Below, in pieces: positions 57,596 through 64,000 of a DNA stretch of 64,000 nt; positions within the stretch are counted from its first letter, which is position 1, and every line of letters starts with the position of its first letter. The position numbers and the translations under genes are program-made. The stretch is from Vitreoscilla sp. (GTDB lineage Bacteria; Pseudomonadota; Gammaproteobacteria; Burkholderiales; Burkholderiaceae_C): the NCBI GenBank assembly GCA_018780145.1, contig JADMKA010000087.1:1-64000 (forward strand). The letters run 5' to 3'. The notes below the pieces were generated by a model that searched no databases, was not told the origin of the DNA, and saw nothing but the letters and a program-made list of their open reading frames with translations.

Positions 57596-59065
57596 TCAAC
57601 GCGGGACGAAGAAGGTCGATTTCTCGCGCTGCACGACAGGCGAAGTGCGCGCGCTGTCGACCAGGCTCACCTCGAACTGCACTGGCACCGATTGCCCCAG
57701 CAGGGACTGGGCTGCGCTGTTCGGCAGGCGCAGGCTGACAACGACCGCGCTGATGCCTACCGGCGGCGCGCTGACCTCCGCAGGCGGCACCTCAAGGCCG
57801 GGAATGCCCCGGGCGCTGATGCGGTAGGTCTGCCGCAGTTCGGTGCGGTTCATGATCTGCAGGCGGTACACGTTCTCGATGGCCCCATCTTCGACAACCC
57901 GGGCCAACGCGCCGCGGTCCTTCACCACGTCGACCTGGAACGGGCTGCGCATGACCACGCTGGCGGCAAAGGCCACGCTGGCGGCCGACAGCAGGCTGCC
58001 GTAGATCAGCACACGCGGGCGCAGGGCACGCTTGAACATCTGCAGCTTCGACCAACCATGCACCACGCCGTTTTCAGTGGAGTAGCGGATCAGGCCCTTC
58101 GGGTAGCCCATCTTGTCCATCACATCGTTGCAGACATCGATGCAGGCTGAGCAGCCGATGCACTCGTTCTGAAGGCCGTCCCGGATATCGATGCCAGTGG
58201 GGCAGACCTGCACGCACAGGGTGCAGTCGATGCAGTCGCCCAGCCCCTGGGAAGCCGCGCTCGCCTTGCGTGAGCGCGAGCCGCGCGGGTCACCACGTGC
58301 GCTGTCGTAGGTGATGATCAACGAATCCTTGTCGATCAAGGCACTCTGGAAGCGGGCGTAGGGGCACATGTACTTGCACATCTGCTCGCGCAGGTAGCCC
58401 GCATTGCCATAGGTGGCGGCACCGTAGAACAGGATCCAGAAGGCGTTCCAGGGCGTCACCGTCAAGGTCAACACCGCCTGGCTCAGCTCGCGGATCGGCG
58501 TGAAGTAACCAACGAAGCTGAAGCCGGTGAACAGCCCGATGGTCACCCAGGCGACTTGCGTCGCACCCTTGCGGGCGACTTTCTCGGCCGACCATGCGGC
58601 CTGATCCAGCCGCATGCGGGCGATGCGGTCGCCCTCGAACCTGCGTTCGACCCACATGAAGATCTCGGTGTACACGGTCTGCGGACAGGTGTAGCCACAC
58701 CACAGGCGGCCCGCCACCGCGGTGAAGAAGAACAAGGCCAGCGCCGAGAGCACGAGCAAAGCCGCCAGGAAGATCAAGTCCTGCGGATAGAGCACCAGGC
58801 CGAGGATGTAGAAGCGTTGCGCCTCCAGGTCGAACAGCAGCGCCTGGCGGCCATCCCACAGCAGCCAGGGCATGCCGTAGAACAGCAACTGCGTGAGCCA
58901 GACGAAGGTCCAGCGCCAGGTGGCGAACCAGCCCTTCACCGCCCGCGGGTAGATGTCGGGCTGCTTCTGGACCATCGAAACGAGCTGCGTGCCGTCGTCC
59001 GGGTCATCAGCACTGGCGATCGGCCGGATCGGGATGACGGTGCGCGATGGGGCTTCTCGGGTCAC
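57596..59065 (-). CDS. ccoG: CcoG/FixG-type cytochrome c oxidase accessory protein
   Basis: CcoG is a membrane 4Fe-4S protein needed for copper delivery to cbb3 oxidase; it reduces Cu(II) to Cu(I). The 489-residue protein has four or five membrane helices, the conserved AVAGRLWCGYTCPQTVYTE and REQMCKYMCPYAR segments, two ferredoxin 4Fe-4S motifs (CIDCTLCVQVCPTG and CIGCSACIDVCNDV) and a C-terminal Ig-like FixG domain. I chose GTG 59065, 22 bp after the preceding gene; ATG 58975 is a possible shorter start. No ccoNOPQ genes adjoin it, which is unusual, and it instead follows a DUF2249 gene. Confidence 0.92.
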   Translation of the reverse strand: MTREAPSRTVIPIRPIASADDPDDGTQLVSMVQKQPDIYPRAVKGWFATWRWTFVWLTQLLFYGMPWLLWDGRQALLFDLEAQRFYILGLVLYPQDLIFLAALLVLSALALFFFTAVAGRLWCGYTCPQTVYTEIFMWVERRFEGDRIARMRLDQAAWSAEKVARKGATQVAWVTIGLFTGFSFVGYFTPIRELSQAVLTLTVTPWNAFWILFYGAATYGNAGYLREQMCKYMCPYARFQSALIDKDSLIITYDSARGDPRGSRSRKASAASQGLGDCIDCTLCVQVCPTGIDIRDGLQNECIGCSACIDVCNDVMDKMGYPKGLIRYSTENGVVHGWSKLQMFKRALRPRVLIYGSLLSAASVAFAASVVMRSPFQVDVVKDRGALARVVEDGAIENVYRLQIMNRTELRQTYRISARGIPGLEVPPAEVSAPPVGISAVVVSLRLPNSAAQSLLGQSVPVQFEVSLVDSARTSPVVQREKSTFFVPR

Positions 59066-59087
59066 GGGCTCGCACTCACGCGCCAGC

Positions 59088-59393
59088 TCAGCCGCAGCAC
59101 GCGCCGCCGGAGCAGCACGAGCCGGCGCTCGGCGGAGTGGCCTTGGCGCCGACACGCGTGATCTGCACCCGCCAGGCATGGGGGCCGGATTCCAGCGATG
59201 CCCACTCGAATTGGCCGAAGGCCCGGTCATCGAGCTGGAAACGCAACGGCTGCGGGTCATGGTCGTTGACCAGTTGCATCGACTGCCCCGGTTGCAGGGC
59301 ATCGAAGCAGCCGAAGACCAAGGCATGCCGATCGCGCGGTGCGATCGTGCGCAGGTCGATGGCGGCGGGCGTTGCGGTGGCGAGAGTGGGCAT
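59088..59393 (-). CDS. DUF2249 protein with cysteine-rich C-terminus
   Basis: A 101-residue protein with the DUF2249 core (about residues 10-80: IDLRTIAPRDRHALVFGCFDAL, LQPGQSMQLVNDHDPQPL, FEWASLESGPHAWRVQI), a TusA-like small alpha/beta fold. It ends in SCCSGGACCG, four cysteines in ten residues, a possible metal or persulfide site. DUF2249 genes often lie near denitrification and NO-stress genes; that is family knowledge, not proof. It is the first gene of a two-gene operon with ccoG. Confidence 0.85.
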   Translation of the reverse strand: MPTLATATPAAIDLRTIAPRDRHALVFGCFDALQPGQSMQLVNDHDPQPLRFQLDDRAFGQFEWASLESGPHAWRVQITRVGAKATPPSAGSCCSGGACCG

Positions 59394-59487
59394 GTTGGAG
59401 GTGCCTTTCAGTGTGTCGGTGGATTGAATCGGTCAGCGCCTGGGTGCAACTCGAGCCGCCAGGCGGCGGTAAAACATGGACAGCCGA

Positions 59488-59536
59488 TGCATCTTAAAGA
59501 CGACCCCCCATTAAAGCAATACCTTTCGTGCATCTT
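59488..59536 (-). promoter_or_regulatory. two AAGATGCA boxes upstream of DUF2249-ccoG (NsrR-like half-sites)
   Basis: On the minus strand AAGATGCA occurs at 59536-59529 and 59495-59488, starts 41 bp apart, about four helical turns, on the upstream side of the DUF2249 gene. The NsrR half-site is close to AAGATGCATTT; these match in about eight or nine of eleven positions. NsrR is the nitric-oxide-sensing repressor. The 173-bp gap is the only sizeable non-coding space in this cluster. Confidence 0.45.
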
Positions 59537-59566
59537 TAGGGGCGGCAAGCAGGCCTGCCACGGCCG

Positions 59567-61474
59567 TCAGCGTGGCTTCGAAGCCACCTGCGGCGCCGCC
59601 GGCAGGAAGGCATCGGTGAAGCACAATGCCTCGCCCATGCCGTGGGCCAGGAAATCCGGCACGGCCGCCTCGACCATCTTCATCGAGCCGCAGACGTAGA
59701 CCTCAAAGCCGCGCAGGTCGGCGAAGTCGGCGAGCATCGCCTCGTGCACCAGGCCCGAGCGACCGCCCCAGTCTTCGCCAGCATGCGACAGCACCGGTAC
59801 AAAGTGAAAGTTCGCGTGCTCGCGTTGCCAGGCCTGGGCGAGATCGAGCGCGTACAGGTCGCCCCGCTGGCGCACGCCCCAGTACAGCCACATCGGCCGC
59901 GTCAGGCCGCGTGCGAACGCATCCTCGACGATGCTCTTGATCGGCGCGAAGCCCGTCGCCCCGGCAACAAACAGCACCGGGTGCGTGCTCTCGCGCAGCG
60001 TGAAGTCACCCAGTGGACCCTCGAAGCGCAGGGTGTCTCCGACACGCATCTCGGTGAACACATGGCCGGTGAATCGCCCACCCGGAATGCGCCGCACATG
60101 CAGTTCGATATGGTCATTGCACTGCGGCGGGTTGGCGAACGAAAACGCGCGGCGCTGGCCGTCGTCCAGCAACACGTTCAGGTACTGGCCGGCTTTGAAG
60201 GCGATGCGCTTCGCGCCGGGCAGCGACAGGCGCAGCCGCACCAGGTCGTGGGTCAGGTGCTCGATGCGCTCGACCCGTGCCACCTGTTCTGCCATCGGCG
60301 GTCGGAGCGGCCCGCTGCTGGCTTCGAGCTCGATCACCAGGTCGCCCAGCGGCCGGGCACAGCACATCAGCGCCTGGCCTTGGGCGCGCCTGGCGTCTGT
60401 CAACACCACGGGCTGATAGGCACCGTGATCGACACGGCCCTGCAGCACCGTGCACAGGCAGACACCGCAACCGCCGTTGCGGCACTCATAGGGCAGCGCC
60501 AGGCCCTCGCGCAACCCTGCGTCGAGGATGGTCTCGCCCGCACGCACCGAGAATCGTGCATCGCCGGGGTGCACCGCGACCCGGTGGGTGCCCCCCACAC
60601 CTCGGCGCCAGCGCGGCGGAAGCCAAGGCAGGGCCACCAGCAGCGCGGTGCCGGCGCCCGCCAGCAGCCACACCTGCGTCAGTGGCCAGGCGTACAACAA
60701 GGGCAGCAGCGGCAGGTAGAACCAGTCGAACGCCAAGGTGCCGGCGGCCAGCGACAGATCGGCCGCACCGCCCTGGCTGAGGGCCGGCCGTACCAGCGAC
60801 AACGCCAGCAGCGTCAACGCCAGGCTGGCCATGATGGCCCGCGGCGGGCTCGTCCTCGCCTTCGGCACGCGCTGCACATGCACCCACAGCAGCAGCAGCA
60901 CCAACAGCGGCACGCCGATGTGCATGAATGCCAGCAGCGAGAACAGGCGGTCGTTGACGCTGCTGGCGTAGATGAAGTTGCGCATCAGCGCGCCACCGAA
61001 GCTGGGCAGCGCATCGAGCCACTCGAACACCGCGACGATGACGAACTGCGCGAGCCGGTCCCACGGCAGCATGTAGCCGTTGATGCCCGAGACGTAGACG
61101 AGCCAGATCAGGGCCACGCCGGTGAGCCACGAGAACCAGCGGAAGCCTCGCATGCGGTCGAATGCGAAGTGGCGCAGCATGTGCAGCAGCATCACCAGCA
61201 CCATCGCGTCCGACGCGTAGCGGTGCACGCTGCGCAGGATGCCACCCGCGAACCACTGGCGATGCGTCAACGCCTCGACCGAGTCATGCGCACCGGCCAC
61301 GCCGGTCTCGAAGAAGGCATAGAGATACAAGCCGCTGCCGGCAACGATCCAGAACAGGAAGAAGCCGATCTCGCCCAGGTGGTAGAGCGGGTTCAGGCGG
61401 TCGCCGAAGGCCCGGTTGAACAGCGCCTCGACGTGCATGAACAACCAGCGCAGCGACGCCTGGATTCGCGCCAT
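59567..61474 (-). CDS. fusion protein: diheme cytochrome b - 2Fe-2S ferredoxin - FAD/NAD(P)H reductase
   Basis: A 635-residue protein of three modules. Residues 30-205 form the four-helix cytochrome b N-terminal domain with all four heme ligands: H84 and H98 in helix two, H185 and H199 in helix four, each pair 14 apart, plus GYMLPW at 133-138. Two more helices lie at about 213-232 and 250-284. A plant-type ferredoxin follows (C331, C336, C339, C371) and then a ferredoxin-NADP reductase-like part with the FAD motif RAFSFANP (442-449), NAD loop VAGATGFAP (503-511) and CGSMKM (595-600). The bc1 PEWY quinol motif region is absent. Electrons would flow NAD(P)H, FAD, 2Fe-2S, hemes b. The start ATG 61474 overlaps the oxidase-like stop by one base. 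Confidence 0.88.
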   Translation of the reverse strand: MARIQASLRWLFMHVEALFNRAFGDRLNPLYHLGEIGFFLFWIVAGSGLYLYAFFETGVAGAHDSVEALTHRQWFAGGILRSVHRYASDAMVLVMLLHMLRHFAFDRMRGFRWFSWLTGVALIWLVYVSGINGYMLPWDRLAQFVIVAVFEWLDALPSFGGALMRNFIYASSVNDRLFSLLAFMHIGVPLLVLLLLWVHVQRVPKARTSPPRAIMASLALTLLALSLVRPALSQGGAADLSLAAGTLAFDWFYLPLLPLLYAWPLTQVWLLAGAGTALLVALPWLPPRWRRGVGGTHRVAVHPGDARFSVRAGETILDAGLREGLALPYECRNGGCGVCLCTVLQGRVDHGAYQPVVLTDARRAQGQALMCCARPLGDLVIELEASSGPLRPPMAEQVARVERIEHLTHDLVRLRLSLPGAKRIAFKAGQYLNVLLDDGQRRAFSFANPPQCNDHIELHVRRIPGGRFTGHVFTEMRVGDTLRFEGPLGDFTLRESTHPVLFVAGATGFAPIKSIVEDAFARGLTRPMWLYWGVRQRGDLYALDLAQAWQREHANFHFVPVLSHAGEDWGGRSGLVHEAMLADFADLRGFEVYVCGSMKMVEAAVPDFLAHGMGEALCFTDAFLPAAPQVASKPR

Positions 61475-62907
61475 CACGCGTGGGCCACCATCGCCGCCTG
61501 GCGCATCGAGCGGATCACGACCGCCACGAACAGCAGGCCGCCCAGGATCGCGATGGCACCACCCAGGCCCATCAGGCCCATGCCGGCGATCTCGCCGGTG
61601 CTGCGCAGCACCTGCTCGGCCCCGGCCACCTTGCGCTGCACGCCGTAACCACCCGACCAGACCAGACCGACGATGTGCATCAGCTGCCCCGCACCGTAGA
61701 GCCACGGCTGCAGCGTGGCCAGACGACCCTGCGGCGCCCCATAGCCCAGTTGCGGAAGCAGGTGAAACACCAGCCCCATCAACGCCAGTGTCACGCCGAC
61801 GATGCAGCCGTGGTAGTGCGCCGGGATGCGCACGTTGCTGCCGGCGATGAACACGCCGATCAGCCCGCCAGCGGCGAACAGCAGCACCGACGACAGCAAC
61901 GCGGCCCGCAGCGGCGCACCAGCGGCCCGCGGCGCTGGCGCCCGCGCCGACCCGACCACGACCGCAAGACCGATCGGCACGATCGCCACCCCGCCGCCCA
62001 GGCGCATCGCCCAGGTCAGCAGGCTGCGGTGCTCGACCGAGGCGATGTCGTACGCCAGGTAGGCATAGGGCGTGACGAACACCGCGAGCAGTGCCCCGGC
62101 CAGCATCAGCAGCGTGACGCGCGGGCTCAGTGGCACCGGCGCGCCGGTGGCACTGGCGAGCCAGAGCCAGCCGACCAGCATCAGCAGTGTCCAGGTGAAC
62201 TGCAGCGCGTGGCCGCCGCCCCAGAACAGGATCTCGTAGTAGGCGTTGCCGGCCAGCGTCGCCGGCACGGCGGCATACGACGCGGCGAAAGCCGCGATCG
62301 CCACCGCCGCGGACACGGCCGCCGCGTTGAGCCCGAAGCGCAGCGCGCCTTCACCTCCGAAGCGCACGCCCAGCGGCGGCGCGGTGAACAGGCTGCGCAA
62401 CACCAGCAGCACCGCGCCGGCACCGAAGGCCAGCAGCCCGGCCAAGAACAAGGGCCCGTCGAGCACCGGAATGTAGTTCGCCATCACCGCCGGCGCGCGG
62501 GCGACGAAGGGAGCCAGCGCCATCAGCCCCGTGCCGACCGAACACAGCCCCAGCGCCGCCCTGCCCCACGCCGCGCCGCGCGTCGAGCCGTTCAGGCTCC
62601 ACAGCAAGCCGGCCACGGCAACGAACCAGACCAGGACCGACAGATCCACATGCACGACGAGCGCGACGCGAAAGAAATCGGCCACCGGCAGCCACTGGTT
62701 CAGCCCCGGTGTGCGCGACAGCACCAGCAGCACCGAGAACAACCCGGAGCCCACCAGCGCGAGCATCGCCAGCGCCAACCAGCCGCGTGCCAGTGTGCGC
62801 TGCGCGCCCTGCGGCACGGCGAGCGAATAGTGCGACAGGCGCGCCGGTGCGGGCGTCGGGCCGACAAGGGCCACGCCGATCGTGGGGGCCTGCATGGAGG
62901 TGTTCAT
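61474..62907 (-). CDS. divergent heme-copper oxidase/NO reductase-like subunit I
   Basis: A 477-residue protein with about 12 membrane helices that aligns by eye with heme-copper oxidase subunit I. Low-spin heme ligands are H86 (VVHVDLSVLVW) and H366, and the high-spin heme ligand is H364, in AHYHGCIV, equal to the AHFH of helix X. H233 (FWGGGHALQF) fits the first CuB/FeB ligand in helix VI. The His-His pair expected in helix VII is missing: the matching region, about residues 280-292, has Tyr, Asp and Glu but no His. So the distal metal site is incomplete. Start ATG 62907 overlaps the previous stop. Possible roles are NO reduction or pure electron transfer; unproven. Confidence 0.75.
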   Translation of the reverse strand: MNTSMQAPTIGVALVGPTPAPARLSHYSLAVPQGAQRTLARGWLALAMLALVGSGLFSVLLVLSRTPGLNQWLPVADFFRVALVVHVDLSVLVWFVAVAGLLWSLNGSTRGAAWGRAALGLCSVGTGLMALAPFVARAPAVMANYIPVLDGPLFLAGLLAFGAGAVLLVLRSLFTAPPLGVRFGGEGALRFGLNAAAVSAAVAIAAFAASYAAVPATLAGNAYYEILFWGGGHALQFTWTLLMLVGWLWLASATGAPVPLSPRVTLLMLAGALLAVFVTPYAYLAYDIASVEHRSLLTWAMRLGGGVAIVPIGLAVVVGSARAPAPRAAGAPLRAALLSSVLLFAAGGLIGVFIAGSNVRIPAHYHGCIVGVTLALMGLVFHLLPQLGYGAPQGRLATLQPWLYGAGQLMHIVGLVWSGGYGVQRKVAGAEQVLRSTGEIAGMGLMGLGGAIAILGGLLFVAVVIRSMRQAAMVAHA

Positions 62908-63422
62908 TGCAATGTGATGCCGCCTTTCGCGGCGTCGAAGTCGATCACGAGAATGTGGGCCGGTGCCAGCGTCACGGTGGCCTCGCGCGCATGGTCGAAT
63001 CCGCCCGGGCCTGGGCTGTCCTTCATGCGAACCGCGATGCGATGCTCGCCAGCAGCCAGCTGCACCCGGTGGTAGACCGACGAGGCGCCGTCCTTGGACA
63101 GGCCCGAAGGCGCGGCCGAATGGCGATAGGCCGGCTGGCCATCGACATCGAGCTCGACCACCACCGGTGCCCGCTCGCGTGGGCACGACATCGGCGCGCG
63201 CATGTTGGGTGGCAGCTTCGCGAGCTCGGCCGGCGTCAGCTGCCGGCAAGGCGAGACCACCTGGCCGTGGTGTGTGAAGCTGAGCTTGATCAGTGCCTGG
63301 TCCGCGGCGAGATGGCGGTACGGCGGCCACTGCGAGAACACGCCGACCAGCAGTGCGAACAGGCCGTACAGCAAGACTTGGCCGAGCCAGGCGAGCGGGC
63401 GGATGCTTCGGCGCTCAGCCAT
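62904..63422 (-). CDS. membrane-anchored periplasmic protein of the oxidase-like operon, unknown
   Basis: A 172-residue protein with one N-terminal membrane helix (about residues 10-29, VLLYGLFALLVGVFSQWP) and a periplasmic, probably Ig-like beta domain (VVVELDVDGQPAYRHS, VQLAAGEHRIAVRMKD, ILVIDFDA). HHGQVVSPCR and MSCPRER give two cysteines and a His pair that could bind metal. It overlaps the upstream Fe-S gene by eight bases and the oxidase-like gene by four, so it is surely part of the same unit. Family not recognised. Confidence 0.7.
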   Translation of the reverse strand: MAERRSIRPLAWLGQVLLYGLFALLVGVFSQWPPYRHLAADQALIKLSFTHHGQVVSPCRQLTPAELAKLPPNMRAPMSCPRERAPVVVELDVDGQPAYRHSAAPSGLSKDGASSVYHRVQLAAGEHRIAVRMKDSPGPGGFDHAREATVTLAPAHILVIDFDAAKGGITLQ

Positions 63423-64000
63423 GGTCAGCAAGGGTCTCGGGAACGGTCGGGGCCAGGCTGCGAGCCGCGTCGCGCAGTTGATCCAGCGCACGGGCGAGCG
63501 CGAACGGGTCACTGGCGACGGGCCACACAAGCTGCAGCCGCTCGCGCGGCACGTTCGCACGCAGGTGCGGCTCACGCAGGCCAAGCAGGCGCTCCTCGGT
63601 CCAGCGCTGGCCGAGGCGGAAGGCGCAGTCGCCATCGCGGCAACCGGTCACGAGCACGCCGGCGGCGCCTTGGCGCAGCGCGTACTCGATGAACGAGGGC
63701 GGCAGCTGTCCCGTGCAGATCAGGCCCAGCACGAGCACGTCGCCGCCTGCCAGCGCAGCCACCGTGGGGCCCTGGTCGCAGCCGATGACGACGAACTTGT
63801 GCTCGGCCTTCAGCCGCACCAGGCCGGCGTCGAGTTGCCGCCGCAGGGCGTCGATGGGTTGCTGCGGCATGTCGATGCCGGTCAGCAGCCTGGCACCGCT
63901 GCGGAACGGTGTCGACGACGGGCAGGCCCCGACACAAATGCCGCAACCCGCGCACAGGTCGGCGTCGACCTGCGCGAGCTGACGGATCGGCCGCCCGGGC
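63415..64000 (-). CDS. 4Fe-4S / MvhD-type iron-sulfur protein (5' end outside window)
   Basis: The visible 194 codons are the C-terminal part. A ferredoxin motif (LCAGCGICVGACPSS) at about 63915-63960 is followed by an MvhD domain (PF02662-like): FVVIGCDQGPTVAAL, VLVLGLICTGQLPPSFIEYAL and GVLVTGCRDGDCAFRLGQRW. In methanogens MvhD passes electrons from a hydrogenase to heterodisulfide reductase; in bacteria it is found with various flavin or Fe-S partners. Here it heads, or is upstream in, the operon of the oxidase-like and cytochrome b fusion proteins. The start and any further domains lie beyond the window. Confidence 0.85.
   Translation of the reverse strand, partial: PGRPIRQLAQVDADLCAGCGICVGACPSSTPFRSGARLLTGIDMPQQPIDALRRQLDAGLVRLKAEHKFVVIGCDQGPTVAALAGGDVLVLGLICTGQLPPSFIEYALRQGAAGVLVTGCRDGDCAFRLGQRWTEERLLGLREPHLRANVPRERLQLVWPVASDPFALARALDQLRDAARSLAPTVPETLADHG

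Overview
The window is GC-rich (high-60s percent by eye), densely coded DNA from a betaproteobacterium of the order Burkholderiales. The gene orders fit this: ilvB-ilvH-ilvC-pssA-leuA, nadE-glnB, hpnCDE, aat-bpt, and an ECF sigma factor followed by DUF3619 and DUF3106 genes. My best guess is the Leptothrix/Rubrivivax/Ideonella group. That is inference; no rRNA or marker search was possible.

Layout. 1-4520: the 5' part of a tRNA-Leu(UAG) and an RND efflux pump operon with a TetR-type operator but no adjacent regulator. 4597-7619: squalene synthesis (hpnC, hpnD, hpnE). 7718-9559: an IclR regulator and a PBP7-type endopeptidase that converge with abutting stop codons. 9614-15827: branched-chain amino acid genes on the minus strand (ilvB, ilvH, ilvC, pssA, leuA). 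leuA is preceded by a leader peptide with four consecutive leucine codons and an attenuator hairpin; ilvH is preceded by a gap that may hold a regulatory RNA. 16077-19370: six nearly fused genes headed by an ECF sigma factor. 19383-28510: glnB, nadE, a FemAB-like protein, an M16 peptidase, soluble pyrophosphatase and a K+-independent proton-pumping pyrophosphatase. 28597-34644: a Tat-exported molybdenum hydroxylase pair, the N-degron transferases aat and bpt, and a GIN-domain and an HDOD protein.

34729-46909 is rich in signalling genes: two divergent diguanylate cyclases, a hybrid histidine kinase, a CheB-CheR-PAS fusion and a PAS protein. 46917-57595 is an accessory stress region with katE, PRC-barrel, CsbD, glycine-zipper and DUF883-like proteins, a second kinase, a CopG-type regulator with an 11-bp iterated operator, and a PHA depolymerase-like hydrolase. 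It also holds several decayed genes: a truncated Crp/Fnr regulator, an alpha/beta hydrolase tail, a deleted cardiolipin synthase, and an insertion-sequence scar joined to a DUF364 remnant.

57596-64000 holds the most unusual content, all on the minus strand. A 4Fe-4S/MvhD-type protein (cut by the window end), a membrane-anchored protein, a heme-copper-oxidase-like subunit I and a 635-residue fusion of diheme cytochrome b, 2Fe-2S ferredoxin and FAD/NAD reductase form one tightly overlapping operon. By eye, the oxidase-like protein keeps its heme ligands but lacks the His-His pair of the CuB/FeB site. Downstream, behind an intergenic region with two AAGATGCA boxes (NsrR-like half-sites), lie a DUF2249 protein with a cysteine-rich tail and ccoG. 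I read this as a candidate NADH-linked membrane redox system, possibly tied to nitric oxide, that I cannot match to a characterised enzyme.
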